Of a DNA stretch of 64,000 nt, positions 41,601-50,548 are shown piece after piece (position 1 is the first letter of the stretch; every line of letters starts with the position of its first letter). The notes beneath the pieces were generated by a model that did not search any database, was not told the DNA's origin, and saw only the letters and a program-made list of their open reading frames with translations. The stretch covers positions 62,001 to 126,000 of the forward strand of contig JANCYW010000007.1 of assembly GCA_026184775.1 (NCBI GenBank), read 5' to 3'. The position numbers and the translations under genes were made by a program. Source of the stretch: Cyanidium caldarium. Taxonomy: Eukaryota; Rhodophyta; Bangiophyceae; Cyanidiales; Cyanidiaceae.

Positions 41601-42496
41601 TCCAACACGTCGTACGGTCGTCGGTACCGCTGCAGCATCGCATCTGTCGGCGCCGGTGCGAAGAGTTGGTGAGCGCGGTCGAGCGCCTCGCGGCGCAGCG
41701 TTCGCTGACGCTCCAGCAGCCGCAGCTGTTTGGCCTCGATGCGGGCGCGCAAACCAATGTCTGCAGGGGTGTCGGCAGAGAGGTCGCGTAAAACTGTCAT
41801 GCGCTCACAGGCGCGCTGGGCAATACGCGCCTCCCGCTCGGCCAGCAGTCGATACAGGTCGCATAGGTCGGGCCACGCCACGGCGCGGCCAGATTGATTG
41901 TCCGCCGGGGTAGCCGCCCACCGCCAGCACGCTTCCAACGCCCAGCCCGGCATCCACAGCGTATCCGTTCCGGTGGCATGATTGTTGTACCTGCTCTCGC
42001 TCCCGCCCATGTGCAGCAGGTCCGCCAGTTCGGCGTCCACGGCAGTACCGCGCGCCGCTTTCCGCATCGCCGTCACGCCCGCCCGCAGCAGACGCACGCG
42101 ATCCGCCTCCGTTGGTGGTGAGCACGCGCCCCATGACGTTTCTGCAGCGGTCCCCCCGCTCGTGGGCCCCCTCCGCAAACCGGTCAGCTCGGCCAGTCGG
42201 ACAATGTACGGCCACAGCCGATCGTCTTGTGCACCACAACCGCTGTCCAGCAACAGCTGCAGCGACGCCGCCACCGCCAGCGGATTATGCAGCGCGCCCG
42301 CGTCTCGCACACTCACATTGGGCACAGTGGCATCCAGGGGTACGGCCGCCCCGGTCTCACCGTCGTGGGCGTCGAGAGCGTTCGCGTCCGGCGGGGTCAC
42401 GGCCGCCGCCGCAGCCTCGAACGGTCCGTCGCCCATGGCGCTCGTCGACTGGTCTTCCGTCCCGAAGTCGATGAACACTCTTGGTGGTAGCGACAA
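38624..42496 (-). CDS. Snf2-subfamily chromatin-remodelling ATPase (BRM/STH1-like)
   Basis: A 1290-residue SWI/SNF-type motor. An HSA/post-HSA region (RQLRYLENLIAHFKVCRDV to AEAQ-rich helices, about 330-450) binds actin-related proteins. The ATPase follows: LKPYQVEGLQWMVSLYNNN, ADEMGLGKTIQTIALL (near 562), the DEGH box in YIIVDEGHRMKN (near 665), LLLTGTPLQNSL, and the helicase C lobe with VLLFSQMT, LSTRAGGLGLNLQAADTV and DRAHRIGQKKEVRVFRL (near 960). A SnAC-like segment with RKLNMDRQVIQAGKFNQK follows, which is specific to the Snf2 subfamily. The C-terminus is Arg/Lys- and acid-rich and ends with long Glu and Asp runs. I see no bromodomain, unlike fungal and animal members. Confidence 0.93.
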   Translation of the reverse strand: MSLPPRVFIDFGTEDQSTSAMGDGPFEAAAAAVTPPDANALDAHDGETGAAVPLDATVPNVSVRDAGALHNPLAVAASLQLLLDSGCGAQDDRLWPYIVRLAELTGLRRGPTSGGTAAETSWGACSPPTEADRVRLLRAGVTAMRKAARGTAVDAELADLLHMGGSESRYNNHATGTDTLWMPGWALEACWRWAATPADNQSGRAVAWPDLCDLYRLLAEREARIAQRACERMTVLRDLSADTPADIGLRARIEAKQLRLLERQRTLRREALDRAHQLFAPAPTDAMLQRYRRPYDVLERLGVTEPQAETASWWNTARRAVRAREHERGESALQRREQENRRRARQLRYLENLIAHFKVCRDVRAQINGERQSLNRAVHKWFRDRVREEERRARREEQERIRALRANDEEAYMQLLNTAKSSRIMEVLQQTDRYLMQIGTKVQAQKDVVSLNEAVEAQGLVGERARLAARRAEREKREHATQGPPTAAAAPTEATDAPTADGQSLDDMRRRREEYYQLTHSISEVVDKQPSTLSGGTLKPYQVEGLQWMVSLYNNNLNGILADEMGLGKTIQTIALLVYLAEHKDVRGPHLIVVPLSTLSNWVREFGIWAPHFKMVVYRGDRSARRAIQQYEMAPGSYNVLLTTYEYCVRDQRALSRIFWKYIIVDEGHRMKNTHCRLAMTLGVKYRSRNRLLLTGTPLQNSLTELWALLNFLLPTIFSSCETFESWFSAPFQSFGAGDQPELKDEEILLVINRLHSVLRPFLLRRLKTDVENQLPEKRETMVRCDLSIWQKILYRQTKNNIGVALNAGGKSRLFNNIVMQLKKVCNHPYLFYDWEELAALDPQWVVRASGKFELLDRILPKLLRSGHRVLLFSQMTIAMDVLEDLCQLRHFKYLRLDGTTKAEERQEMLERFNEPDSDIFLFMLSTRAGGLGLNLQAADTVILFDSDWNPQADLQAQDRAHRIGQKKEVRVFRLLCSDTVEERILAEANRKLNMDRQVIQAGKFNQKATDEERQEMLEDLLRQQESNEAAGDVPDDETLNEILARSEQEVELFERMDAERAADPETYPPLMTDEAELPSWVRQPEVDAEASAKREMIAAADFTSNYGRGRRRRERDPSGRLQYGDGLTEREWLRVLEIGQMGDDLENAIREKLRRKELKRERQRRTLAKKKMMRMAAAGAMSILGNTALLKGGKRAASESHRAADKREVDARENGDWEEEEEEEEGEEGRRRVRRRVEEEEEEEEEEDASSSAAGEEDASSDVVSDDDDEEDDDDDAGRPIKLRLSGYS

Positions 42497-43353
42497 TAGT
42501 GCTCACCGACCTCCCCTCAGCAGACGCCTCTCGCTGGAACGACTCCGATGCGATACGCTCGTCCTAACCGCGCGAATAGAAGTCGCGCAACGCGAAGAGC
42601 TCTGGCGCCGAGCCGAGTCGATTCGGCGGCGGGAACAATGACGCGCACGCAGAGAGAATCGTGCCCGTGCGCGAGTCTGCACGGCTGGGGCGGTTGGTGA
42701 GCAGCGGGTCGAGCAAGCAGGGTGACTCAGGCAGGATGAGGATAGGGAAGAGCTTCAGAGGCACTGCGGCACGAGCGCAGGCGCTTTTCATTACGTAAAC
42801 AGAACCTTGAGTTGATTCTCTACAAGACGCCCGACGCTCACTGGACTTTGCGGAGGCACGTCTGGGAGTCTGTCAACAGGGTTGTGGCACCGTCTAGAGC
42901 GCCGCACAACCTTTGCTGGACTTTCTGCAAGACCGCCACCCGGTGAGTCTCCTCTCGCTCTCTCCACCTCCACTTTGTTTGCTAAAGCACCCCACTCGCC
43001 TCCCTCTCTTTCCTGCACTCTGCACTCGATCGACACAGTTTCATACCGTATTTCCGCTGCCTACCTCACCGATTCCCCACTGCTCTGCCGCGCCCGTCAC
43101 TCCCCGCATCGACGGGCGTATTTTCGAGCGCTCAGCGCCAGTCGTTGGCGACGAGGCCGGTTCGTGGCCAACGCACCTTCGTGCGCAACTGGAGACTCGG
43201 GAGCATCACCACCTCGCCGTGTAGCGCCAGCGAGGGGTGTTCGATCGGGCTCGAGGGATAACCGGACGTTCGGTGTCTACTCCTGTCGGGCTATTGGGAT
43301 GGGAAACTGAAAGTCATCTGTACTGCATTGCGGGCGAACACGCGGCAGCACCC
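42497..43353. other. divergent promoter region, Snf2 / starch synthase
   Basis: No gene is seen in about 850 bases between two divergent large genes. The part from 42940 to 43080 is pyrimidine-rich. The frame of the starch synthase is open from 43237, so its exact start is uncertain within 120 bases. Confidence 0.4.
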
Positions 43354-46300
43354 ATGAACGCGCACACTCCCTCCGGTTGGGCACAGGTGGGCACACTGCT
43401 GGACGCTCGCTTGTTTCAGCGCTGGTTGCCGGGCTTGGCCAGTGTGGATGACGATCAAGAGGTGCACGACGTGTTGGATGAAGTGCAAGCGCTGTTGCTA
43501 CGGCGCACCTACCCCGTCGTGGGCAACAACAGCCGCGCAGCCGCCGACGCCTCCGCTCAAGCCACCGCCCCATCGAATGTGGTCGCCTTAGGCGACGGGC
43601 TGGCGGTGCGCCTGGGTGAGCTGCTGGCGGCCGAGCGAGCGTTGGTGGCAGCGGTTGGCCATAGCAGCGACGACGTGCGCGATCGCGCCGTGGTGCTGTT
43701 GAACGTGTTGTACGACGGACACCCGCTGCAACTGGCGGGCGACCCGCTGCCGCCGGTGGTGCAGACGGTTGGGCACGCACCGACCGTCTGCATTCCGTTC
43801 AACTCGGAAGAGGACTGTGAGGCGTTCGATGTGGACAGCGCTCTGGTGTACGTTTTCATGCCGGCCGCAGACGATGGACCGGGGACGGCCGACGAGTCAC
43901 CGGCACCGACCCCGGCAGACGGACCGGCCAGCAGTCGCAGCGACCGCCACGGTCTCGTGAATGGCCCGCCATCGAGCGCCCGTGCCAAGAGCACCTGGTC
44001 TGCACAGGATGCCAGCGAACGCGGCGCCTCTGCGGCGGCGGCCTCGTCGCCACCACCATCGACCAGAGCGGAGCGCGGCGTCCCGTCGGGGTGCCGCGCG
44101 ATGTGGCGAGCCTCTCACGGCCACTGGCAGTGCCATCGCATCACCGTGTACGACCAATGCCTGATGGTGCATCTGCCTCCATTTGCGCAGCCCGGCTTTT
44201 ATGACTGGTTCGTGGGCCCGCCGCACACCGATAGCAATGCGGACGCGCGGCTGACCTACCCACTGACGTACGCGGACGTGCCAGGCATGGATTTCCGACG
44301 GCTGCGCGGCCGCTTCATCGTGCAACCCCAAGACTGCCGCTCGCACCGCCTGTACGAGCTGCCGGTGGACCAGGTGAGCGCCGAATGGGATCCCGAGACC
44401 GGCGCGTTGCTGTCACGCGGCAGTTTCGACCACGTGCGCGAGCTGCTGCCGCAGCTGGCCGCCGCCGGCATCACCGGAGTCTATCTGAGCGGCTGCCTGG
44501 AGCGGCGTCTCGACGAGAAGGAGCCCACACCGCACACCGTGGTGGATCGGGCGGCGCCAGCCACCATTCTGGGTGGAGCGGCGCGCTTCCGGCGTCTCTG
44601 CGCCGAGGCCCGCCAACACCACCTGGCGGTGATCGTGGACTCGATGGACCGGGTGTCGCTGGCGCGCTCGCACCGCCGTTACGCCCGCAGCGGCTACGTG
44701 CGCCTGGTGGACGCCAAGCGGCAAGTGCCGGCGTTACCGCATCCGGGCACCGACTGTCACGAGGTGCAGTGGGAGGACACCGCCCTGCCCAATTACCGCC
44801 GCGTGGAGACATGGTACTCGCTCGTCGACGACGTGACCGCCATGGCGGTGCAGTACGGGGCGCGCGGCGTGCGGCTGGACAATGCCCAGTGTGCCCCGTG
44901 CATTCTGCAGCCGGACGTGGAGGAGCTGAACCGCATGGACAACGACAACCAGCCGCACTACTCGCCGGAGGAACGCGCGTTTGGGGATGTGGTGCGGCCC
45001 AACGCCGAAGGCGGCTATTGGAACACCGATGCGGCCGCCGACGGGTACGCCAACCCGCTGCTGGCCAAGCTGGCGCGCGAGCTGTGGGCGACCGATGCGG
45101 CGTTCGTGCTGATCGGCGAGTCGCACTTTCACCGCGAGCGCAGCCTGATCGTCAGCGGCTTTCTGCCGCACACCATGCGCACCGCGGCGCTGCTGGCGGG
45201 CATATCGGGCAAGTCGCTGCGGCGGGACGGCTCGGTGCGCGCGCTGGGGCAGGGACGGTACCTGACGGCGGATGTGCTGGCGCGCCTGTACCGCAACGAC
45301 CTGCACGCCATACCGAGCGGCGCCATCATGGTGAGCGGCACCTGCACCGACACCTCGCCCTATCCCAGTGTATTGTACGGACGGCGCGCCTGGCTCGCCG
45401 TCGACCTGCTCTTCTTCTTGCCGGAGCTGCCGATGCTGCTGTTGGGCGAGGAGGACGGCCGGGCGATGCGCATCAATATGGCCACGGTGTCCGGCGAGGT
45501 GGACGTCGAAACCAATCTGGATCTGGAGCTGCCCAAGTCGCCGCGGCTGCGCACGTCGGGCATGCACCGCGGTGCGAGCGTCGCCACCGGCATGAGTTTG
45601 TTGTCGTTGCAGCAGAGCCACACGGCGGACGTGAAGAAGCTGAAGCGGGCGGGATCGCGCGAGGCCGGCCTCTCCAAGCTCTCCGAGGTGGGCCTGCTGG
45701 CGACGCGGCACGCCGCGCTGAAACCGCCGACGGGGGCGGCAGCGGGCACGGCGGCCGGCACCGCTATGATGCGCTCGCGCTCCACGGACGACATGCTGAA
45801 AGTGTCGATCCGGTCGGTGTCCGCCGAAGATCTGCGCCAACTGGTTCAGGCCGAGGAGGACACGCGTCGGTCGCTCGGGCCCGACCAGGGCTACGACATT
45901 CACCTCATCCGCGGGCACTACGACCATCGACGGCGGCTGCGCAACCAGTATGTGGCGCTGCGCGAGGGCTCCATGGTGGTGCTGACGGTGAAAGGACACG
46001 CCAAGTGGCAGGCGTTTGCGTTTGCGCGTTTCACCGCCGAGCAGGTGCTGCTGGTGTTTATGAACGTGCGCGGCGCGGCGGATGGAGGGGCTTTTGGTGC
46101 GCCGCTGTCGCTGCAGGTGGATTTGCGCCCGCTGGCGGAGGCGCTGGCGCTGTCCGATCGGCGTGACGGCCGCACCGGCTTCGGAGCGTGGGACCGGCTG
46201 GTGCGCATCCGCAACGTCTTCAGCGGCGAGGCGGCGCCCGAGGTGTTCGCCCTGGAGGAGCTGCTGTTTCGGCCGTTCTCCCTGGTGCTGCAGCCGCTGG

Positions 46301-48582
46301 AGACGTGCCTGCTGGAGGTGGTGCCGGAACCGTTGCCGCCGCCGGCGGGGGGTGATTCGCTGTTTCAGACGCACCGGCGCATGTCGGCATCACGGCTGGT
46401 GGCCGACGACGAGACGCTGCAGGATCCGCGCGCCAACTGGTACGCCGGCCGCCTGGCGCGCCACTGTTCCACGCTGACCGACTTTGCACCGGCGCTGCTG
46501 CAGCTGTACGAGGATCTGGTGTCGAGGGCGGGGGTGGCCTCGGCCGCGGCGCGCTACCTGACGCGGCTGTGTCTGCAGCGCTCCTCGATGCTGGATGGCG
46601 AGAACGAGTACCCGCCTCAGGGTTTTGCAGCAGTGTGCGGCGAGCGCCTCATCGCTTACCTGATGTACATGTCCACTGCGGGCGCGCCTGCGGTGCGGGA
46701 CCTGGCGCGTGCCGCCCTCTCCGGCAACCGCATGGGCCCGATCGTATTGTTCAGCCCGGAGCTGGGACGTTTCTCGACGGCCGGCGGCCTGGGTACCATG
46801 ATCGACGAGCTGTCCAAAGGACTGGCGGACCTCGGGCTGGAGGTGTACGTGATCACGCCGTACTACACCTTCAACCGCAAGGGCGAGATGCGCTACCTGG
46901 AGCGCGATGGCATCCGCTGGAGCCGCAACGTGGACGTGCGCATCGGGAACGTGGGCGTGGCGACGCTGGGCGTGTTCGAGGGCCGCGAGAACGGCGTCAA
47001 CCTGATCTTTTTCGAGAATCACACCTACTTTCCCCGCGTGTACCAGGATCTGGGCTCGCAAGCGCGCGCCACGGAGATGTTGGTGGTGGCCGACCGCGGT
47101 GTGCTGGAGATCTGTTGCCATAAGCAGCTGCGACCGAGCCTGCTGGTGACCAACGATTGGATGGGCGGGCTGGTGCCGGCCTACGGGCGGCTGGGCTATT
47201 TCGGCGGCTACTTTGACGACACCTGCTTCTTTCACATCGTGCACAATTTGGGCGACTCGGCGTACGAGGGGCGCCTCTACCCGGGGCCGCACGAGGGTGC
47301 CTTCGAGTACATCCACCACCTGCCGCGGGATGTGCTGGTGGACCCGATGTGGAACCGGGTGGTGGTGAACCCGAGTCGCGCCGCCTTCAAGTGCGCGCAC
47401 AGCTGGGGCACCGTCTCCCGGAGCTACCTGGAAGAGCTGCTGTCGCTGCATCCGCTGCGCGACGTGATGCAGATCTGCCGGGCGCCGTTCGGCACCTCCA
47501 ACGGCATCCGCGTCGCCGACCGCCTGGCGCTGCTGCAGCGGGTGGCCGGCTCGCACGACGAAGCCAAGGCGGCGCTGCAATCGCGCTACTTTGGGCTGGT
47601 GGATGCGTCGATCCCGGTGTTCGCTTTTGTGGGTCGGCTGACCAGTCAGAAGGGCGTGCATCTGATTCTGTCGGCGGTGCCGACGCTGATGAATCTGCCC
47701 AGCGGTGGTAAGTGCCAAGTGCTCATCGGCGGCATGGCCAACCGCGCCGACCCGTACGGCGCCGACTGCGCGCGCCGCTGCGACGAGTTTCGGGCGCGCT
47801 ACGCCGGCCACTTTTACGCCGAGCCAGACGCGTTTTTCACCAACGGGCCGCTGGCCAATCTGGGCGCCGACTTTTGCCTGATGCCGTCGGTGTTCGAGCC
47901 CGGCGGCATCGTGCAGCAGGAGTTTTTCGTGGCCGGCACGCCGGTGGTCGCCTTTCGCACCGGCGGCCTGCGCGACACCGTCATCGAGTGGGACCCGGTG
48001 GAGCTGACCGGCTCCGGTTTCGTGTTCAGCGAGTACAATCTGGACGATTTCCTGGCGGCCTGTAAGCGGGCGCTACGGGTGTATGCCAAGAGCGACGAGT
48101 ACCACCTGCTGCGGGAGTCGGCGCGCGCGTGCACCGTCGATGTGGCGCAGGTGGCGTTTGCGTGGTCGCGGGAGTTTCACCGGGTGAAGAATATCGTGCC
48201 GGCCAAGGACGAGCTGCTGGCCGCGGAGTGGGAGCAGCTACGCGCGCAGGCGTCCACGACGGCGGCGGCGACGGCGGCGACGGCGGATCTGTTCGAGCGC
48301 ACCCGGGCAGTGCGGGTGTCGTGGCCGGATGCCAGCGCCAAGGCTGTGTCGGTGAAGGGATCGTTCGATGGGTGGAACAGGGAATGGCTGCTGCAGAAAG
48401 AGGATGAGGGACCTGGTGTGGAGCGTTGGGGTGTTACGCTGCAGCTGCCGGCAGGCACGTATCATCTCAAGTTCAAGGTGGACGGCGAGTGGCTGGTAGG
48501 CAAGCATATGTCCACCAGCAACGACGGCGGCATCGTGAATAATATCGTGCGGGTGGATGCATGGGAGAGGGAGGAGGAGTAA
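43354..48582 (+). CDS. multidomain starch synthase: GH13-like + GT5 + CBM48
   Basis: About 1742 residues, counting from the Met at 43354 (MNAHTPSGWAQ; an upstream Met at 43237 adds 39). A GH13/alpha-amylase-like barrel with beta domain lies at about residues 350-990: LPQLAAAGITGVYLSG, ARGVRLDNAQ with the nucleophile-position Asp, VLIGESHF with the acid Glu, and a NHD-like site replaced by SGTCTDT. A GT5 starch synthase follows at about 1125-1610: GRFSTAGGLGTMIDELSKG, VTNDWMGGLVPAYG, FVGRLTSQKGVHLIL, SVFEPGGIVQQEFF. A CBM48-like module (VKGSFDGWNREW to YHLKFKVDGEW) ends it. There is no transit peptide, so it is probably cytosolic, as expected for floridean starch, likely using UDP-glucose. The amylase-GT5 order recalls fungal alpha-glucan synthases, but no membrane segments are present. 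Confidence 0.9.
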   Translation: MNAHTPSGWAQVGTLLDARLFQRWLPGLASVDDDQEVHDVLDEVQALLLRRTYPVVGNNSRAAADASAQATAPSNVVALGDGLAVRLGELLAAERALVAAVGHSSDDVRDRAVVLLNVLYDGHPLQLAGDPLPPVVQTVGHAPTVCIPFNSEEDCEAFDVDSALVYVFMPAADDGPGTADESPAPTPADGPASSRSDRHGLVNGPPSSARAKSTWSAQDASERGASAAAASSPPPSTRAERGVPSGCRAMWRASHGHWQCHRITVYDQCLMVHLPPFAQPGFYDWFVGPPHTDSNADARLTYPLTYADVPGMDFRRLRGRFIVQPQDCRSHRLYELPVDQVSAEWDPETGALLSRGSFDHVRELLPQLAAAGITGVYLSGCLERRLDEKEPTPHTVVDRAAPATILGGAARFRRLCAEARQHHLAVIVDSMDRVSLARSHRRYARSGYVRLVDAKRQVPALPHPGTDCHEVQWEDTALPNYRRVETWYSLVDDVTAMAVQYGARGVRLDNAQCAPCILQPDVEELNRMDNDNQPHYSPEERAFGDVVRPNAEGGYWNTDAAADGYANPLLAKLARELWATDAAFVLIGESHFHRERSLIVSGFLPHTMRTAALLAGISGKSLRRDGSVRALGQGRYLTADVLARLYRNDLHAIPSGAIMVSGTCTDTSPYPSVLYGRRAWLAVDLLFFLPELPMLLLGEEDGRAMRINMATVSGEVDVETNLDLELPKSPRLRTSGMHRGASVATGMSLLSLQQSHTADVKKLKRAGSREAGLSKLSEVGLLATRHAALKPPTGAAAGTAAGTAMMRSRSTDDMLKVSIRSVSAEDLRQLVQAEEDTRRSLGPDQGYDIHLIRGHYDHRRRLRNQYVALREGSMVVLTVKGHAKWQAFAFARFTAEQVLLVFMNVRGAADGGAFGAPLSLQVDLRPLAEALALSDRRDGRTGFGAWDRLVRIRNVFSGEAAPEVFALEELLFRPFSLVLQPLETCLLEVVPEPLPPPAGGDSLFQTHRRMSASRLVADDETLQDPRANWYAGRLARHCSTLTDFAPALLQLYEDLVSRAGVASAAARYLTRLCLQRSSMLDGENEYPPQGFAAVCGERLIAYLMYMSTAGAPAVRDLARAALSGNRMGPIVLFSPELGRFSTAGGLGTMIDELSKGLADLGLEVYVITPYYTFNRKGEMRYLERDGIRWSRNVDVRIGNVGVATLGVFEGRENGVNLIFFENHTYFPRVYQDLGSQARATEMLVVADRGVLEICCHKQLRPSLLVTNDWMGGLVPAYGRLGYFGGYFDDTCFFHIVHNLGDSAYEGRLYPGPHEGAFEYIHHLPRDVLVDPMWNRVVVNPSRAAFKCAHSWGTVSRSYLEELLSLHPLRDVMQICRAPFGTSNGIRVADRLALLQRVAGSHDEAKAALQSRYFGLVDASIPVFAFVGRLTSQKGVHLILSAVPTLMNLPSGGKCQVLIGGMANRADPYGADCARRCDEFRARYAGHFYAEPDAFFTNGPLANLGADFCLMPSVFEPGGIVQQEFFVAGTPVVAFRTGGLRDTVIEWDPVELTGSGFVFSEYNLDDFLAACKRALRVYAKSDEYHLLRESARACTVDVAQVAFAWSREFHRVKNIVPAKDELLAAEWEQLRAQASTTAAATAATADLFERTRAVRVSWPDASAKAVSVKGSFDGWNREWLLQKEDEGPGVERWGVTLQLPAGTYHLKFKVDGEWLVGKHMSTSNDGGIVNNIVRVDAWEREEE

Positions 48583-48628
48583 AGTCAACGTTTCGGTCGG
48601 TTGTGGAGGACGGTTCTCGGAGAGTCGT

Positions 48629-49258
48629 ATGGCCAACCCGCTGGATCACACCATGTGCGACTACCATCCGCAGCATCCGTATCGCCGGTTGAGCCACCAG
48701 CACCGCCGCAACGAGCAGCGCTCGCACGACTGGATGCGGAGTTGTTTCCAGACACGGTACGGCAAGCCGAGCAAGTCGCTGGTGCTGTTCGGGGACTGGG
48801 ATACGCGCGACCACCACCGGAAGGGTAGCTCGCCGACCAAGGGCATGCGTATCTGGGAGTTGCTTGAGAAATGTGGTTACGATATGCCCCTCGTTGATGA
48901 GGTGTACACCAACAAGCGGTGTCCGGTGTGCAGTTGTGGGGAGACGAAGACGCGTAGGCAGCACACCGATACGCGCAAGGGGAGGGAGAGGAAGGAGCGC
49001 ACAGTATGGCGTTGGGTGCCGTTTCAGAACACGGAGTGCGAGTGGACACACAACCGGAACAGCAATGCCATACTCAACCCACTGCGGGTAATGTTGGTCG
49101 TTTTGCGTGGCCTTCCACGCCCGGCCTATGTAGGTTGTCCTCCTCGAGGTGGTGATTCGAAGAGGCATTCCCTGCATCCTCCCGTCGTCCGTCCCGCAAC
49201 ACGCGCCCGATCGATGCAATCGGCGCGCGGATCGGATCGCGCGTCGTGTGTCTCGTGA
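48629..49258 (+). pseudogene. C-terminal remnant of a Fanzor (eukaryotic TnpB-like) nuclease
   Basis: The frame from 48629 encodes a piece closely resembling the C-terminal RuvC part of Fanzor proteins of eukaryotic mobile elements. In order: YRRLSHQHRRNEQRSHDWM and the RYGKP helix; VLFGDWDTRDHHRKG followed by SPTKGMRIWELLEKCGYDM, the family's G-D-W and P-T-K-G signature; LVDEVYTNKRCPVC, the RuvC glutamate and first zinc-ribbon cysteines; and NTECEWTHNRNSNAILN. The last has Asn where the third RuvC acid (NRD) is expected, and one cysteine of the second zinc pair is absent. No N-terminal half or WED/REC region is present, since the intact starch synthase ends at 48582. This is a dead fragment of about 155 residues ending near 49095; the rest of the frame is not homologous. 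Confidence 0.85.
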
Positions 49259-49313
49259 CGAGCACGCAGGGAGACGCTGGGCACCGCGCCGAGCGCGCTC
49301 CTCACGCTACATA

Positions 49314-50492
49314 ATGCGGGTGGTCAACGCCCACTTGGGCTTATTATCGGATGCGGAAATGTGCTGGATGATCCGTTCAGCACACGACGAACAGCAACGA
49401 CGCGTCGACGCTGCCTTGGAGGAGGCCCGAGTGCGCGCCCGAGTCTACCGGGAGCTCGTGCAAGCAGACGATCTCCCAGCGTCAGGGAAGCCGGGTGCCC
49501 CCGATGCCTCTTGCGAACCTTCTACCGGACTCGACTCCGAGCACTGCCCCTATTCCGCCCACCACTGGACTCGACGAGTGCAGGAGACGGAGCGCCGACT
49601 CTCTCAGCGGCTGCCGCACTGGCGAACACCCGACGGACGTCTGGCATACCCGCCGCGAGCGTGTGATAGCGAGATCATCCTCCTATCCAATTTCGGCTCT
49701 GGTCTGCAGTTCATGTCGGCGGCGCGACAACAGCGCCAGCACTTGCTGGCGCTCCAGGCGCGACTAGGACGCTATCTCGCGGCGAGCAAGTTGAGCGCGA
49801 CGGCGGTGCTACAAATATGCAACCAACGACCGGAGACGCCCGAAGTGCTGCACTGCTGTCTCGCCATCGACGCTCACTCGCCGCACTTTACAGAAGCGTG
49901 GACTCCAGTGGAGGAACAGGACGTGCTCGCCGCCGTGGCCGAATGCTTGCCGCCGCACACCGACTTTACCACCGTCGACGAGCACGGCCGCCACGAGGCG
50001 CTGGATCCGCGTCTCTCACAGCCGCTGCCATACGCTTCCGTCTTGGGCGAGGCACGTACGCGACTGGATGCGGAGATGGACCGACTGGAGCGCAAGTACC
50101 GCGGGATAGCGTCGCCGCCACCGCCGACCGACGGACGATTGCCGCCCGGGGAGCAGCCGCCCGATGCGCAGGAGATGCAGCTGGTGAAGGAATGGGCGGC
50201 GCAGACGAGTGCGGCGGAACGGGCAGAACGGGCGACTCAGCATGGCGGCAGTGGCGGCGGCGTACTCGGAGAGGCGATGACACCGGAGGTGAGGAAGCGG
50301 CGACCGCGTTGCGCGCCACGTCATCGATCCGCAACGTCGACCGGCCATTCATCGCCGACGCCGACCGAATGGCCGACGATGAGCACCGCTTTTCGCGACC
50401 CCCACAGCGCCGAGGACGAGCAGGAGTGGGTGGCTGAGCACGCGCCCGCTTACCGTCGCACCGCCGCCGCGGATGACGATGCCGAGGCGTGA
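49314..50492 (+). CDS. RPC9: RNA polymerase III subunit RPC9 (Rpc17/CRCP)
   Basis: About 392 residues. The N-terminus MRVVNAHLGLLSDAEMCWMI matches the Rpb4-family start of RPC9. A core near residues 155-225, with ASKLSATAVLQICNQRPET and then TPVEEQDVLAAVAECLP, matches the HRDC-like helices of CRCP/Rpc17, which pair with RPC8 to form the Pol III stalk. The family is normally 120-160 residues. Here there is an insertion after the first helix (about residues 45-145) and a disordered, charged C-terminal tail of about 150 residues. The frame opens at 49149, but the conserved block fixes the start at 49314, 220 bases after the Fanzor remnant. Confidence 0.78.
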   Translation: MRVVNAHLGLLSDAEMCWMIRSAHDEQQRRVDAALEEARVRARVYRELVQADDLPASGKPGAPDASCEPSTGLDSEHCPYSAHHWTRRVQETERRLSQRLPHWRTPDGRLAYPPRACDSEIILLSNFGSGLQFMSAARQQRQHLLALQARLGRYLAASKLSATAVLQICNQRPETPEVLHCCLAIDAHSPHFTEAWTPVEEQDVLAAVAECLPPHTDFTTVDEHGRHEALDPRLSQPLPYASVLGEARTRLDAEMDRLERKYRGIASPPPPTDGRLPPGEQPPDAQEMQLVKEWAAQTSAAERAERATQHGGSGGGVLGEAMTPEVRKRRPRCAPRHRSATSTGHSSPTPTEWPTMSTAFRDPHSAEDEQEWVAEHAPAYRRTAAADDDAEA

Positions 50493-50548
50493 AGCGGTAA
50501 ACGTGGCACAACGTACACGTCGTCTCTCCTCTCTCTCTCTGCCTCGCC

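Noticed and set aside
44734-47811. Two long antisense frames over the starch synthase
   Set aside because: His/Arg/Gln-rich translation without domains; explained by codon bias.
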